In this document: one piece after another, positions 13,301 to 27,560 of the stretch
Position numbering within the stretch: the stretch's first letter is position 1
Layout: each line of letters opens with the position of its first letter
Assembly: GCA_013396755.1 (NCBI GenBank)
Contig: VWZF01003203.1
Location: 528,473 to 592,472, forward strand
DNA length: 64,000 nt
From: Sclerurus mexicanus
Taxonomy: Eukaryota > Chordata > Aves > Passeriformes > Furnariidae
Reading direction: 5' to 3'
Program-made: the position numbers and the translations under genes
The notes under the pieces: model-generated
What the model was told of the DNA's origin: nothing
The model's input: the letters and a program-made list of their open reading frames with translations, nothing else
Database searches by the model: none

Positions 13301-15201
13301 GTTCATTCCAAAAGCTCTCAGGACATTTCCAACAGCCAGAAGCTCTGGTATGTTTTAGGCATAGACAGAAGTTCCAACCTTAAGGTTTCGAGGCACTTGG
13401 AAACAGTGCTGAGAAAGTTTCCCTGCAGTGACTTCCAGTAGTAATGGTGAAAATAGGATGAAGAGAGGGAGAGATGTGATACAGAGTAAATCAAGAAATC
13501 ATTATTTGTTAAATTTCTTAGCTTTATATAAGGTTTCTGCACAAGCAGAGCAGCTCCTCCAGGACACAGCCATCATCCACAGCCATTCTGTTAAGCCACT
13601 TTCAGAGAGGAAAGAACAAGAAAGAGTATTTGAGAAATGTGGGCCTGATACAAGAGAAGATGAACAGTGTCTCTGTCATTTTTGAGCTACCTAAAGGGAA
13701 ACATCCACACATCTGAGGAAGGATGAGAAGCTGCAGAAGCACATTAGTGAACATCATGATTCAGTATTGTGCCCCAGCTCAGTATAGCCTAGAGCCTCCT
13801 TTTCTCTTACCCTTTTCTGATATACTGTATCTTAACATTGCCTTCAGCTTTTTTATCCTGTCTGGATTGCAGAGTTTTCAAGGCAGTCACTCTCTGTGTA
13901 TTTCTGTGTTTTTACAGCCCCCCGTTCAGCTGGATCCCACCCTTGCCTGGTCCTTAGACAGTGCTGATGCCAGCAAATCCACCAGAAAAGATATCTTCCT
14001 TGAACTTAGAGAGTAAATCAGTAGAATTGAGTTCTTGGCATAGGAATGCTCATAATACGAGGTATCTTAAGGAAAACCATTTAGATCTCTCATGAGCTTG
14101 TTCATAAATCAGAGTGCAGAATTTGTTTCTTGGCTTCCCTTTGAAATGTGAGATGGAAACAGGTTAAAGTGACTGTGTATTTTCCTTTTAATTGTTTCAA
14201 TTTTTTGCTGTCTCTTGTGAAATCCAGTGTTTGTATCAGTTTTAATGCATACTTTTCAGCATACAACGTAATAGAAAGTTACATTTGCCTCTCAAATCTA
14301 AGAGCTAATTCTGCTCACAGCCCCCACATCACTCCATGAAGACTGCTGAAGAGCAGCTGTGCAAGAGATAAAGCCCTGAATTATTTAACAGGTGTTTATA
14401 AAACCCTGATCTCCAGTGTCAGTCTGTCTCTGTTTCACTGCCAAAAGTGAGCTAGTAGTAGGTGGGGGTGTCTAGCATCTTTCAGGTTCCATAGTTCATG
14501 TATGAAAACCTATCAATCAAAAGTCACTTTTTTGTGCCAGGATTTTTATACCTCAGATGAATATGGAGTACGAGGTATCATTTTTGATGTGTGTGTACTT
14601 ATTTCATTGTGGTGTAGAAAAGAAGCTATTAGTTATTTCTGGTAGAGGTTTGACTCCCTCAGCTGAATCGCTTGATCTGACTTCTTTCATTTGTTCTCCT
14701 TTGGCAGTTGACACCCGTTGGCTCTTCATGCCCACGGGCCAGCTGTTGCACCTGTACAAATCCTGCTGGGGACTCAGCTCTCAGGGCTGGTGCCATGATG
14801 CAGGGAAGCCGTATTCGGTAGAGTCACGTTGGGAGTTAAGACATGATTTGTCCCACTGGTTTTGGCATGACTCACACTGAGTAGATCATTAGAACCTCAT
14901 GCCAAACTTTTGCTATTCATGTTCTGAAGTGGAGCAGTAATTTGGTTTATAATTATTAACTGTAATTGCTTACCAGGTTTGACAAATGTATTACTAATTC
15001 AACAATGAATTCATTATGAGGCACTAATAGGAAAAAAATCTACTTGAAGCCTAAAATCTCTCTCATGAATTAATTCTTTATACATAGTTTTCTATTGAGC
15101 AATATTCGCTTAAAGATAGAAATTGCTTTAAAATCTCAAGTAATGTGAAACTGATGCCAGATGAGAAAAGAAGTCAGATTAATAACATGTAAGGTTGCTT
15201 C

Positions 15202-15217
15202 TTTTTTTTTTTTTTTT
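15202..15217. repeat. Poly-T run
   Basis: Sixteen consecutive T followed by AAACGTGG. No LINE or SINE body was recognised next to it. Confidence 0.9.
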
Positions 15218-17527
15218 AAACGTGGTTTTGGGTTTTTTCCCCTCTTAAACTACAGTGGCCAGGTTTTACGTCTTGAGAGAGAAGTAAAATTCTTGAGCAG
15301 TTTGAATACAGTTCCTCTTTCACAGCTGCCATGAATACTGGGTGTTGGGGCTGATCTAGTGTAGGGACTTTGACCTAGTCATCTTTGTTCTTGGAAAGAG
15401 ATGGAAAATTGAGATGTGTAAAATAAATGTCTCCTCTCCCTGTTTTCCTGCACATCCAACCTTAATGGCATGAGGGATTTCCACTGACATTCGTGGCCTA
15501 TTCTTAGGGTTCCCATATGTTTTTCCTCTGAAAAGCTGGCCTTGCTTTCCTCAAAAATTTTGGCTTTTTTGAGTTTTTGGCATGACTAGTGCTTCAAGCT
15601 AGGGTCATGAAGAGTCCAAATTTTTCCTCCCACTATAGAGGTGGAATAGGGTGGGCTGAGGAACACTGGAGGAGGAGAAGAGGAAGTGCAGTTTACTCTT
15701 CTGTAGGTTGAAGATGTGGCCACTGATATGTCATTTTTCTGTAAACAGCAAGTAACAGTAACAGTAAAGACTTGCCTCTTTTATTAGCAATGTGATTCGC
15801 TCAAATTCCAGAAGATGTAAGGTGAATTTGAGTAAATTTTTTATAGTGAAGAGGCTATAAAAAGCTCAAATGTTTGGATCATAAAATTGCTCCCGTTAGG
15901 TTGGGCAGTGACATTTGCTGCTTTTTGGGTGCTTTTTCTGGTGTACACACTTGATAGTAAAATTAACATTTAACAAAATGCACCAGCAGTCAGGGAGTGT
16001 TTCATAGAGACCTCCGATAGTTGTCAAGTAGTATTTGCTTTTGTTCCCACCTTTTCTAGTCTGACCAGTAGCTTGCAAGCTTTGCTATATTGGATATTTG
16101 CTAAGCTGTCCACTGACCCCTTTATTGTATGTTGCTGTTTTGTTAAGGATGAATAGGTTATTATAAAATTGACACTTAAAAACCAAAAATCTATACAGAT
16201 CTTGGAAGATCGGTCCTTGTGAGATTACAGATTTCTGAATACTCTGAAGAGATTATATGTTCCAGATCTACTTTGGTCCACATAGTTCCCATAGTTTCAA
16301 TTTTCTAAATGTTTGCCCTGGTGATAAAATTTTCTGTTCTGTCAATGAGGATACTCGAGTTAACTTCATCTGTGGGAGTAGTTTTCGTGCCTGATTTACC
16401 CTGCAACAGTGGACAATGCATAGGCTGTTTATAAAAGCTGATGCTTAGATGTATCCCAGCCTGACTGTTCCCAGCCAAGGCTTTGTGGAAGCACTGTAAA
16501 TCTCATCAGTTCTCGACAGCGTAGGAGCAAAGTACATTTTTTCAGATTAGCATATCTACAATAACCCTTTAAACAAGAGTTGTGGAGACATGTTATTGAA
16601 TGTGCATGAACAATACCAGGGAAATTATCAGTCAGTGGCTGTAGTAATTTTTTACATGAGTTCTAGCATTTTAGACTATGCTTAGTAGATGTTTTTACTT
16701 TTCAGTGAGGAAAGGTGGTTTACCTGCTGGGGGGAGCTTATCCTCCCATCATGACTGCCCAGCTCCATTCATGGACAGCTGCATGGACAGTGGGGAACAG
16801 CCTCCACAGGTGACTTATTCTCCCACTGGACCTCTGAGTAGGGAGGAATGGGAAGTGCTTTCAACCTGGAGCTGATAGCCACCAAACCTCCACTGATGTG
16901 CCAGTGGGTACATACCTGCCTATGGATAGATGTGGCTAATGTTGCAGCTTGCTTTTCTCTGTGATTGTGTGATGGGTGAGATCATGACAGTGTTTCAGCA
17001 CCATCTGCTTTGCAGCCTGATTTGGGAGACCAGATGTCATAAGGCAGACACCTTTGAGCAAAACAATTGCAGCATCCTTTTGAAGTGAGCCCTTCTTGAG
17101 TCTCCACATGCTTTGTTAATGGTACACAGAGCCCTCTGCCCTTTTCTCTGGAGCTCTCTTCCCCCATAAGCAGGACCAGTTAGGCAACATTTTGTCCTGT
17201 CCTGTGCAGATATGGTGATGATGTCAGAGGTGTAAAAACTCGAGGAAATCCACACCAGAAAATATAATTTTTAAAGCTGAATGAAGTATTACTGAGACCC
17301 CAGGTGGAAGTCTTACTACTTTACATTCACTGACTGTAAAAACTAAAATATACCAAAGTGTTGATGTAGAATTTCTGTTATTACTATTTTCACCACTGAA
17401 TTTCCTTTCCAGAATACTAATTAGAAAGGGTGATGTTCAGGCTTTAGACTGGGAATTCTTTTTTCTCTCATGTAAAGTGTCTTCAAAGAAGTCACTCCAG
17501 AGAAAAGGTGATTTAATGCAATTTAGA

Positions 17528-17547
17528 TTAATTTAGATCTAAATTAA
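17528..17547. repeat. Perfect 20-bp palindrome
   Basis: TTAATTTAGATCTAAATTAA equals its own reverse complement over all 20 bases, centred on AGATCT, and sits among further ATTTAGAT units (17515-17560). No coding context. Confidence 0.95.
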
Positions 17548-20500
17548 GTTTAGATTTAGTGCAGAATTTTACATTTACATCTCTTTTCAATAGCAAATCA
17601 AATGTTTTTTATGTATGACTTGTTCTTTGTTAGAAATCTGTTCCTTTTATACTTTCCAGCCCATTTTCTTATCAAATATATTTTTTCTCCTCTGTTTTTG
17701 CTTTCATTTCAGCATGTAACAGATACAGTGACCCCCACTGCTGTGAATAGCTTATATTTGCAACAGCATAAAATATACTCAGTGCATTGCCGCTAGCAGA
17801 GACAAGAAATTTTAGCAGCCTTTATGCTTTGTAGAAAATGTTGTCAAGATGCCCAAATTTGTCTATCCAGCATATTAGTTTTCTAAAACTGATGTAGAGA
17901 ATCAATGATGAGACAGAAATTGGGCCAACACCTTCAATGAGTTGTCTTGAACTGTAGCACTTTAGTTGTGTATTATTTTGAGCACAACAAGAATATTTCC
18001 AATAAGTTTATTAATACACCCACAAAAATGCTTCATAAACTGTTTATTCTCTAATATTGCATGTGTGCTTCATCACTTGATATACTGATCCCGTTGTGGG
18101 ACCTTTCAGTTCTTCAAATCAGCTTGGATTGGGAAAACTTGCCAACTGGCACTGGCTTTGCACTATTGGTGTTGTTGGCCACGGATCTTTGAAAAGAAGC
18201 AAACAGTGAGTTGTTTGTCCTTTTCATATTAGGCCTGATGTAATATCACTTCTAAAGGCAATGAAGGAGTACGTGAATAAATAAAATACCTGATTTAAGA
18301 ATGCATCTGAGAGTCACACGTCCAAATTGCCCATGATTTCTGTAGCATGAAAATCCCTGCTCAGTAGGAAATAATTACCTCTCATCGTCCTCTTCAATGT
18401 TTACTCAAAAGGTATGACTCTGTTACTACCTTAATGAAGCACTTAAATAAAATACAGTCCTGTGAGGACCAAATAACCACACTTGAAATAAGTGTGAGAA
18501 TGCTCTTACCATCTAGTAACTTGGGAGAATGGCAAAACTTTTAGTGCTTTTACTGACTTTTTTTTTTTTGGCTTAGATTTAGCCAAGCAAAGCAAATGGG
18601 GAGAAATTACTCCTAATACTCCTAATTAAGCCTGTAACTGTAGAAAGAGCAAACTATTTGTAAACTATTTGAAGCATGCAAGATGAAAGGCATGGAGTGC
18701 TTTAAAAAATGGACATTATTAGGCAATCCAGTGATTTCTTTAATTTGTTGATAGTGCTCATGCTATTTGTGGCATACTAATGAAAACTAATTAAGTGTTG
18801 GGAAATGATCTGCTAGTACACTGGATGCAATCCTGCAGTCTATTAGAGATGAAACTAAAAACAATCCCATAGCACTGGATTCGTATGGAACCTGTTTGGG
18901 CACTTCTAGTGGCTTGATCATTGCAATTCCACAGATCATGAGCAAAGCACAGATCCGTAATACTTACCTGTGGCTCTTGTTCCCTGCCAGTGGTAGTGAA
19001 CTCCAGCAGATGTTCCAGGTGTGCAGGGCAACAGATTGCAGGAGGTGAAGTGTGTGACTCGCATCTCTCCTGGCTTGGATGCTGAAATTTGCACATTTGT
19101 GAGTTGGAAGGGAGAGGTGGGGGTGGGTGAGAAGTCACTCTGCTGTTGGTATGTCTTACCAAGAGTATTAGTTGCCCAAACTCCTCCTCACGACTCTCTT
19201 GTCTGCGTGGGCTCCTCACCCAGTGGCAGCAGTGTTTTAAGAACACTCATGTCTAGAAGTGAAGAATTGGGCTGAGGCTGCAACTAGCACCTCACTGCCT
19301 TCTGTTTTCTCCACTTCTTTTGCCTCTTTTGCTTTCTCTAAGCAGCTTTATAGTCACACAGTCAGCTATCTCTGAGAGGAATAGGAGCTGGAAAGCAGAA
19401 GACCTTTGTCCTTTCTGATCTCACAGACTAGATCTTTGTGAAAATTTGAGTGAGGTCACAGAATTGTAAGCTCTGCAAAGATAAAGAAAATTAAATCAAA
19501 AGAAATCCTTTGTTCAGTAAATATATGTTTTATAATTGTCAGTTGAACTAGGTAATTTGCTTAGGAGGAAAAATAACATCTGCTGGTATTGTTGCCCTCT
19601 CCTAATTGAGTCTTCGTTCCTGCTTCACACTACTGCCCGGAGTGGCACGTCGTCGTGCATCCATACTTCTCCTCTGAAGAGGCCTTTGGGAGTAAGTCAG
19701 CTTTCATGCCCCTAATGTCTTGCTGCCTGGTGCAGTCACTGCAGACTTCTCTTGATGGCATGCAGACAGGAGGAGAGTTGCAAAATGCTGGTTTGTGCCT
19801 CTGTGGAAGGTGGTGTGCTAAGACTGTACACATCTCATGCCAGTTTTCTAAAGTTTATTCTGGATATCATCCTTCACGCAGCACTTCAGGTCTTTGTATC
19901 TAATGTCATTTTAGCCACTGAAACTTATTTGGGTGGGGTTTTTTTTTCCTGAAAAACGTGAATATGGGCAGGATCTTATGCCTACCAGCAACAAATTGCT
20001 GTCTTTGTCATACTGTGCAAATTTTTCCTTAATCTCTGAGAGTGATAATGTGAATGAGGTCATTCTCTATTAACTTTAGAAAAAGCTATGTTAAAAAAAT
20101 AGAAAACAATTTCAGAGAAAAGGCACACTTTATATGCTGTGGAGTGTTAGTGGTGTCATAGATACCACGACTGGAGTGATGTTTTTTCCTGTCATAATAT
20201 CCCTCCTTTTTCTGTGCAAGACTGCCTAGTGTCCTATCCTTATTTATCTCATCCATAATTTCTTGTATATGGATGTGCTACTGTAGGCACACTTGCTATT
20301 TATCTCCCCCTTCCTGTGTGTCTAAGCTGCAAAGTTTAGAAACAAACATTTGCCCACCTCCCCTTCTTCAGATGAGACAAAAAGAGAAAATGAGACAATG
20401 AAAAGCAAATTCCTTGCACTGGTACGCTGTGCATGTTCAACATTGCAGGAAAACCAGCTCGACATTATTATTCATAACAGAATATTATGTTACAATAAAA

Positions 20501-23500
20501 CTAAGCAGAGGGTAGCTCTAGAAATTGGAAGGATGCCTGTCAGTTACTCTCTGAAGTGAAAACTTTGCCTCCAGGATACTCTAGCAGACAGAGCAGAGTT
20601 GCTTGGGGTAGGAGCAGAAAGAATTTCTCCACTAACAAAAATGGAGAAAAGTCTTCTTCAGATTTATGAGAAATAAAACTTAGCACAAGTTTTCTTTTAC
20701 TTTGAAAAGCAAAGCAAAGGCTAGCTTCTGTATTTGAAAAAGGACCTATTTAGTTATTATTTGGCCTTTTTTCAGAAGGTTTAGATGCTCTTAAGCTTAG
20801 TCACTCTCTGATTTAAGGCTGACATTCCCCATAGTAACAGCAGGAAAAGTTGCCTTCCTTCAAGGCTGTTCCCCAGAGCTCTGACACTGTTTTTTGCTGT
20901 AAAAAGTAATAAGAGATTGATCATATCTGGGGACCATCTGATTCTGCCCCCCTTTATTCCCATACTGGGATTCTTTGCTGGTAACCTACAAAGTTCTGCT
21001 TTGCTTGTTGTGGCCTTCTCCTCATCCATTTTTGCAGTGGTCTCCCCTTTGAGAGGCAAAGGGGAGCAGTTCTGTTTCAAAAACAAGAGATGGCAGAATG
21101 AATTCAAATCTGCAATATCCTTGGAAATTTGGATTAAAATCCACTAATCAACCATTACAACAAACTAATATATAAATAAAAGATTGAACAACAACAAAAA
21201 AAACCCACTTTCCATTAACTAGCTGTATCAGGTTTCATCTGAAATACATCCCCCAAGGATTTTCTAGTGCTTTGGCTTTTGCTGTTTTGCTGCCTCATTG
21301 AGAAAATAAATTTGAAATTAAATGAGGTTGAAATAAGAGTGGTTTTAAGCACGCATGTTTTGCAGGGGAAGATTGCCTCTAAGTGTTTCTGATATACTAT
21401 ATCTAAGCAGGCAAAAGAAGTCATGATTCTTATAAAAACTATGGGACCTGTCATCCTTGTGAAAAAAAAATGGGTGAAGCGATTCAGCCAATTTAAATTT
21501 GTTTTATTACCTCTGTATAATTTTAGGCAAATCTGTCATGAGAGAACAAATGTAGAGTGTACTTTCCCAAATTTTCTTTTTCTAGGTTATCATTTTTTCC
21601 ATACATCTCTTAACTTGCTCTTTAATTAGCAGGTCATCTCCATGTATAAAAACAGATTTTCTTTTTACTGTTCCTTATTGCTATTTTTTTCCATTTCAGC
21701 AAACTATCAAAGCCTGTTAACTCAATGCAAATCTTTCCAGTTATTTCTGTAGGGTTTGTGTCAGGCTCAGAGACACTGGTTTTACCATAAAGAAAAGTGA
21801 GCTGGGATCTTCCCCTGCCTCCAACAAGATGCTGGATCAATTATGTCCCAGGTGCACTATGGAATGTTTCACATTGTGTTACCTATCTTAAGTTAAATGG
21901 TCAGTTTAACAATCTTCCCCTCACCCTCCAATTCTAAGTGCTAATCAAGAAAAAACAAACAAACAAAACAACAAAAAACCCAACCACAAAAAAGCCCAAA
22001 ACCCCCAGAATATGGATGAGGCTTGTGAACACTGCTTTTAGGATCCCCACTTATTTGTAGGAGCTTTGCTGACCCTTCTGGACTCACAGAATTCCCAGAG
22101 AAGCTGCAGACAAAAGAGGTGACTGTCACATACAGCTGTTAATCACTTTACCCTACCCATTGTCTTCTTAATACTCATTTTACGTGATATGCATCTCTGT
22201 GCACACACAAATGTAGTATCAGTACTATTGGACTTTGTTCTCTACTCCTCATCTGCTCATTTTATTAGTAAAAGTTCCCACTCATTAAAATCTCCTTGGA
22301 GGAGTAGTGATTTTGATGATGATTATTTTTCCAGTTAACATGGAATGAGTCAAAATTTCTTTTTTAATAGGAAAGCAATTTCTTTATCTCATGATAATAA
22401 TTTAATATTTTCCTCACAGGAGAAAATACACAGTAAATCTTTCCCATGACATTATTGTGGAGGGATCAAATCTCTATTCAGTCAAAAATCTGTTAGAAGC
22501 TGGTATGAGTGGGAGGCAAATAAAGACTTGCAACATCTGATCTTTCTTCTTGATATGACCTCTTTCTTGGTATGTGTTCAGCAATCACTTTCTTCATCTA
22601 GACAGAATTCTGGAGGACTGACCCTAAGCTTCTATTTTACTGGTGTTTTTGGTCTCTTCAACATGTACAGCAAACCATAACAGCCCAGATTTTCCCTTAT
22701 TCCTTCTCCTTGAGAAGTTGTTTGAAAAATTAAATAGTCTGCTCTTGCGCCTTACAGAGCAGGCTCCCTGGGGTTTTACAGGGAGTGTGACAGTGCTAAG
22801 CATCCCATCCAACTCTGTACATCAGGGCAGTAGGAAGGCTCCTGCTTACTGCAGTGAGTGGGATACAGCCCAGAAAACAACCCTAAGGACGAGCACTCTG
22901 ACCTGCCCCTTCATCCCTCAAGGTGACTATAACTGGAAAGCTATTCTGGGAACACCCCAGGATGGGCACTGGGAGTGATGGAGTGAGCCACATCTGCCTT
23001 AGCAAGCAGCACACTGTGATAGGAATGAGGCATTTGTTGCAGAATTCTGGCTGCCATGTTTGCATGTTTTGAGTGGAATTCACTGTGGGGTAGCTGTGCT
23101 CTGCTACGCAGAGAGGGGGAAAGATCAAATACTGTGACTGAAACACAGCAGTTGTGTCACTGGTGTGCAGTTTAGTTTCATGTGAAAGAGATCCAGCTTG
23201 TGCACTCTAAGATCACTCTGTTGTGCAAACCAAAGCATGGTAAGAGATTTGCCCAAGAAATACTCTCCACTTCTGAAATAAAACATCAGCATGGATGCAG
23301 CAGAACAGCAGTATGCCCTATTAAGAGATCTCATGTTAAAAGAAAGTCATGCCATTATCCCAGATGATACACTGCGGTGATAAAATTACAGAGCGATGAG
23401 TGTAGGATGCAGCCTAGGTAGTTTGAATCAAGGGAAGAGGAAGTATAAAAGAGATTTATTTCTCAAATAGACAGACGCTAAATGTCAAGGTAGCATTGTC

Positions 23501-25104
23501 TGATGCCCCTTCACAAGAGAGAAATGATTATTTCTGTGAGTCACCTTTTATGTAACTAAGTATTGAGGAGCAAATGTATAGGTAAGTAAATATTAACAAT
23601 ACCTCCATAGTACTGTGCAGCAAATAAGAAAAAGTTCTTTCCTATGCCACATGCATTTCTGTAGTCAAAATTGCTATTTGTTTTCATAAAACCTGTGGTT
23701 TTATATTGGTTAAAAAGGAAAAAAAGTAGGATTTCTGAAAAAAACAAAGGTTTTTGTTTGTTTGGAAGAAGACATATGTTTTCTACTAGGAGTAAAGAAC
23801 TGGAAAGACTGCTAATAATATATGAAGCTGCTGAAACCAACACATTCCAAATATGGCAGTTTTTATCAATTGCAGTTGTTTAGATTTCAGCTACTTAGTT
23901 GTTGTTACTCGTTAGTAAGTACTAAGGTGATGAAGGAGAATATATAGCAGAACAATGTTTCCCAATCCACTGAAATAGTCTGCAAGCCCTCAGATGATTT
24001 ATATAGTATGTGTGTCTCTACCATAAAAGAACCTGTAGCAGGACAAGCCAGCATATCCATTCAATTTGTTGAGAGCTTTAAGGTGTGCATTCAAGCTATT
24101 TGGGTCCCCAAAACTTCTGCCCTGTTCTCTGTTGTTTGAGAAAGAAAGAGAAGAAGTGGCACATCTAATGGAAAGGTTTAGCAAAGTGTTTCTTTCAATT
24201 TCTGGAATATTCTGTATTGCTGTTTTTTGTCTGTTGAATGTGTGAAAGAGTTTTTTCCCCTTTTTTATTTGCATGGTTTGGAGAATACTAGTAAGTGTCA
24301 CAGGCTTCAAATCAAAATTTTGAAATTGATAGGAATAATCTGACCATAACAAATTGAGCTGCTTTCCTCTGAAGAGTAAAGCTCAATGCAGTTACTATTC
24401 CAAGAATATTTACCTGTTTCTAACATAACATACCATAACAAGTTTATATAGGCCATGCCACCATGTAACCCTGCTGAGCTAAGTGTGACTGTGGTATGTC
24501 TTGTGCCTCAATAGTTCCTTCAAAAATTCTGTGTGGCTCTTAGATACCCCGTTGACAGGCTCTAGAAAAGTCTTTTTTAACTTTGAGTCAATGGAATTTA
24601 CAGATATTTTGTCCTATTCCAGTCTTTGGAGATCTCCATGTTATTGTGATTGTATACTTCAATTGTGACAGGCTCACTTAATGCTTACTGGAAAATGTCA
24701 AACAATGTCTTTTGGTTCAGTTAAGCCATATTTTCACCTTTGGTCCTTATGTCAGATCACAGTGAGAAAAGAATGCAAGAATTATTATTCTTACTGTTAG
24801 AAAGCCTGAAGAGCAGAGCCAGACACAGGCATGAAGTTCTTAAAGTAGCCACTAACTCTAGAGAAGTGAGAAGGCAGCAGGCTGTAGGTAATTGCTGCAC
24901 ACAGTCATACGGACCACAGGATTTGCAGGGACCTTCACGCATACCTGCACAGGGATGGCTTAGGAGGCATGTGTTTCTGTTGTGCGTTTACAATGCATAT
25001 GAGGCTTCTCCCTGAGCAGCTGGAGATCTCTGCTGTACTGGCAGATGGGGCATGATATGGCTCAAAGGAAACAGTTGTGCAACTACCGTGAATGGATGAA
25101 AATC
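17548..25104. other. Intronic sequence, no gene seen
   Basis: AT-rich with an A/C-rich simple tract at 21949-22006. The longest open stretch of the window lies here on the minus strand (18791-19246, 151 codons), but its product is not recognised and it overlaps an 84-codon open stretch on the other strand. No transposon was recognised. Confidence 0.55.
21949..22006. repeat. A/C-rich simple repeat (AAAC)n-like
   Basis: Runs of A broken by C: AAAC units, then CCCAACC and CCCAAAACCCCC. Low-complexity tract. Confidence 0.85.
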
Positions 25105-25260
25105 ACTTAGCCAGTATTTTCCCCAACGTTGGTCACGTTTAAGATTCAGCTAAACAGGGTCATGGGCCATCTTGTCTAGCTCGTGCTTTTGCCAAGAAAG
25201 GCTGGACCAGATGATCCTTGAGGTCCCTTCTGACCTGGTATTCCACTACTCTGTGAGTAT
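25105..25260 (+). mobile_element. CR1 LINE, truncated 3' end
   Basis: Contains gattcagctaaacagggtc, gggccatcttgtctagctcg, aggctggaccagatgatcct and gaggtcccttctgacctgg, then a decayed tail tccactactctgtga. These match the 3' UTR of a CR1 subfamily in sense orientation. The 5' limit is approximate. No coding part remains. Confidence 0.85.
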
Positions 25261-27351
25261 GTTACTCTGTGTTTTCCCTATGCCCACTAGTGCACTTCAG
25301 CTGCTAGATGACCTTGTAGTTTGTAAAGGTGAGCAACCTAGCAGTGGACTGTGATTCCTCTCATTCATAGTAAGTTCATAGTAAGCAGAGGGTTGTAAAC
25401 AAACCAAACCAAATACAGAAACTGCCGTGTGACTGAAAGCCAACCTGTCAAACAAGAGAACTTTTCATTTCAGAAATATATTTTTAATTTTATCTTATTA
25501 AATGTCATATTCTTATGTGCTCGTTCTCGTGCTAGGATTTCATTGAGTGCATGTGTATGCATGATGTGCATTTTGCCATTGTTCCTATTAAATCTGAGCA
25601 GTAATTCTGGAATTGCATTATGGTTCATCTTTCTCAAGAGTTTTAAAGCTAGCGCTGTTAATGTGAAACAGAATCTTTGGAATAGGTGGGAATGGTCAGG
25701 CACTCTATAGCAAAGGTTTGGAACAAAAGCTTAATTACATGGGTGCCAGATTAAGCCATTCTTTTAAACAGTTAATGGTATTTTTGTTGTGGTGGTAAGA
25801 AATAGAAAGCAAAGAGAAGCCAAATTAACTCAGCAACTCAAGTGTAGCAGTTGACTGATTGTGAATAAGTCGACAGGTGAATGTTTTCCACAGTCCTAGC
25901 AGAGAGAAAGACTCCATTGAATAGCCAAATTCCTGTTGATTTCTTTGGGAGCAAAATCAATTCTTTACTTTTTTTATTTTTAATGAGATTTACGTGACTT
26001 AAATCTTGTTTAATGTTTTTGGAAGCAATGGGTAAGGTTTAAATCAAATAGTAGGTTTTCTAGACGTTTAATAGCGTTATTCTTTCTAGTGCTGCTGTTA
26101 CCTCAGGGTATTTACTTTTGGCTGTTAGTGTAGTGTAGAAGTTGATACTATTGTGAATGGAATTGGCAAGTTTTAAACCAGAATGTTTAGATCGTAAGCA
26201 TTTTAAAATAAGACTCCATAGAAAAAGATGTATTTTTTTAATATGAAATGTTGTGTTCCTGGCAGGCATTGCTTCAGAGGAGTCACATGCATTTCAAGGA
26301 GTATTCTGCTAGCCAACTGCAGCCAAAAGAGTATTTCAAACCAGTGGAGACACAATTCCCTTTTCTCTTTTGCTTTTTCCTTTTCTCCCTTTCTTTCTCT
26401 CTCCTGCTCTCTCTTCAGCAGGACTCTATACATCATACAACTGAAGTGTAGCCAGTCATGGGGTGAAAAATACATACATTAATATACGCAAGAGGGAAAA
26501 GCATAGAAACCCTGGTTAAAGATGCCAGTACCGGTCTTTGCTTTAGGAAGTTGATATTTCTTTTCTTCAGCACTCCTCAAATCTTCAGACTTCAAAACCC
26601 ATTGGGTACTCTTCTAGAGCCAGCAGGGTTGCATAAGGTATATGGAGATTTGCTTGTGTCTGCCCTGCACTTACCTGTGGAAAGGCACAGTCATCTTTTT
26701 AACAATGACTTCATTCATCGGTGCTGTGTGAAACCAGTTATACTCCAGGCGTGTGCCGATGGTGGTGGGTTTGGTGGGTAACTTAGAACACATTAACGGA
26801 GCAGGTCTTTATTTATCTCAATCAAATGTTGATGATACATGTGCTATGCATTATTATTGGTTTTCATATTTATTTGAAATAAATGTGTGTGTAAATTTGT
26901 TGCTCTTTAAAGATGTCTTTAGAGGTCTTCTTTTTACAGTGGACATCATTCAGTTATTCCAGAACAGACTTTGACTTTTTTTTCCCCCCCATAAAGTAAA
27001 GGTAGAACTTTCTCCACCTCACTTTTGAAGCCTCTTGCCACTCTGTGCTCTGCTGGATATGGGCTTGAAATCCCTGCCTGCTTTGAAGTGAATGGAGACA
27101 ACTAAAAGTGTCTTTTATTACATTGATCACTGGCTGTAGCTATAAGAGTCCTGAACACAAAAGTTTTGTGTCCATTCTCCAAAAGTATCATTAGGAAAGG
27201 TTTTTTGAGCCTTTAGCTGAAAATATATGTGTGGCTGAAATTTGAAGTGACTGGTGGTGAGAAGTTGAATGAAAAAGGGGCTCCAGAAGAGCATAATGTG
27301 GTATAGTGACCATGTTTGGAACTGGCCAGGAACCTACCCCTAACAATTGAT
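25261..27351. other. Intronic sequence, no gene seen
   Basis: AT-rich. A C/T-rich stretch (26357-26415) accounts for the overlapping open frames on both strands at 26203-26482. Nothing else recognised. Confidence 0.55.
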
Positions 27352-27560
27352 CACAGAATCAATTAGGTTGGAAAAGACCTCTGAGAACATCGAGTCCAAC
27401 CTGTGACTAAACACCTTCATGTCAAACAGACATCCAGTCTTTCCTTAAACACTCCAAGGGGTGGTGAGTCCACCGTTTGCTTGGGCAGTCCAGTGTCTAA
27501 TCACCCTTTCTGTGAAGGAATTAATGACCAACCTAAATCTCCCCTGGCACAGCTAGAGGA
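27352..27560 (-). mobile_element. CR1 LINE fragment, antisense
   Basis: On plus it reads cacagaatcaattaggttgg, aaaagacctctgagaacatc and gagtccaacctgtgactaaa, then ccaaggggtggtgagtccac and cccctggcacagct. This is the reverse complement of a CR1 3' end with its tail at the left edge, so the element points to the minus strand. Confidence 0.88.

Larger units (their letters stand above)
8662..17527. other. Intronic sequence, no gene seen
   Basis: AT-rich, with a (TTTG)n tract at about 10264-10310 and a T run at 15202-15217. At 12040-12105 there are several imperfect copies of a CATACATTTCAYATG-like unit. The longest plus-strand open stretches (13428-14016, 14557-14880) give no recognisable protein. 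Confidence 0.55.

Noticed and set aside
13902..14016. Candidate exon after tttttacag at 13919, reading PPVQLDPTLAWSLDSADASK
   Set aside because: It has an acceptor-like site but ends in a stop without a donor, matches no PIEZO2 part I know, and its frame upstream is unremarkable.
26357..26415. Overlapping open frames on both strands
   Set aside because: Explained by a C/T-rich low-complexity stretch that lacks stops on either strand.
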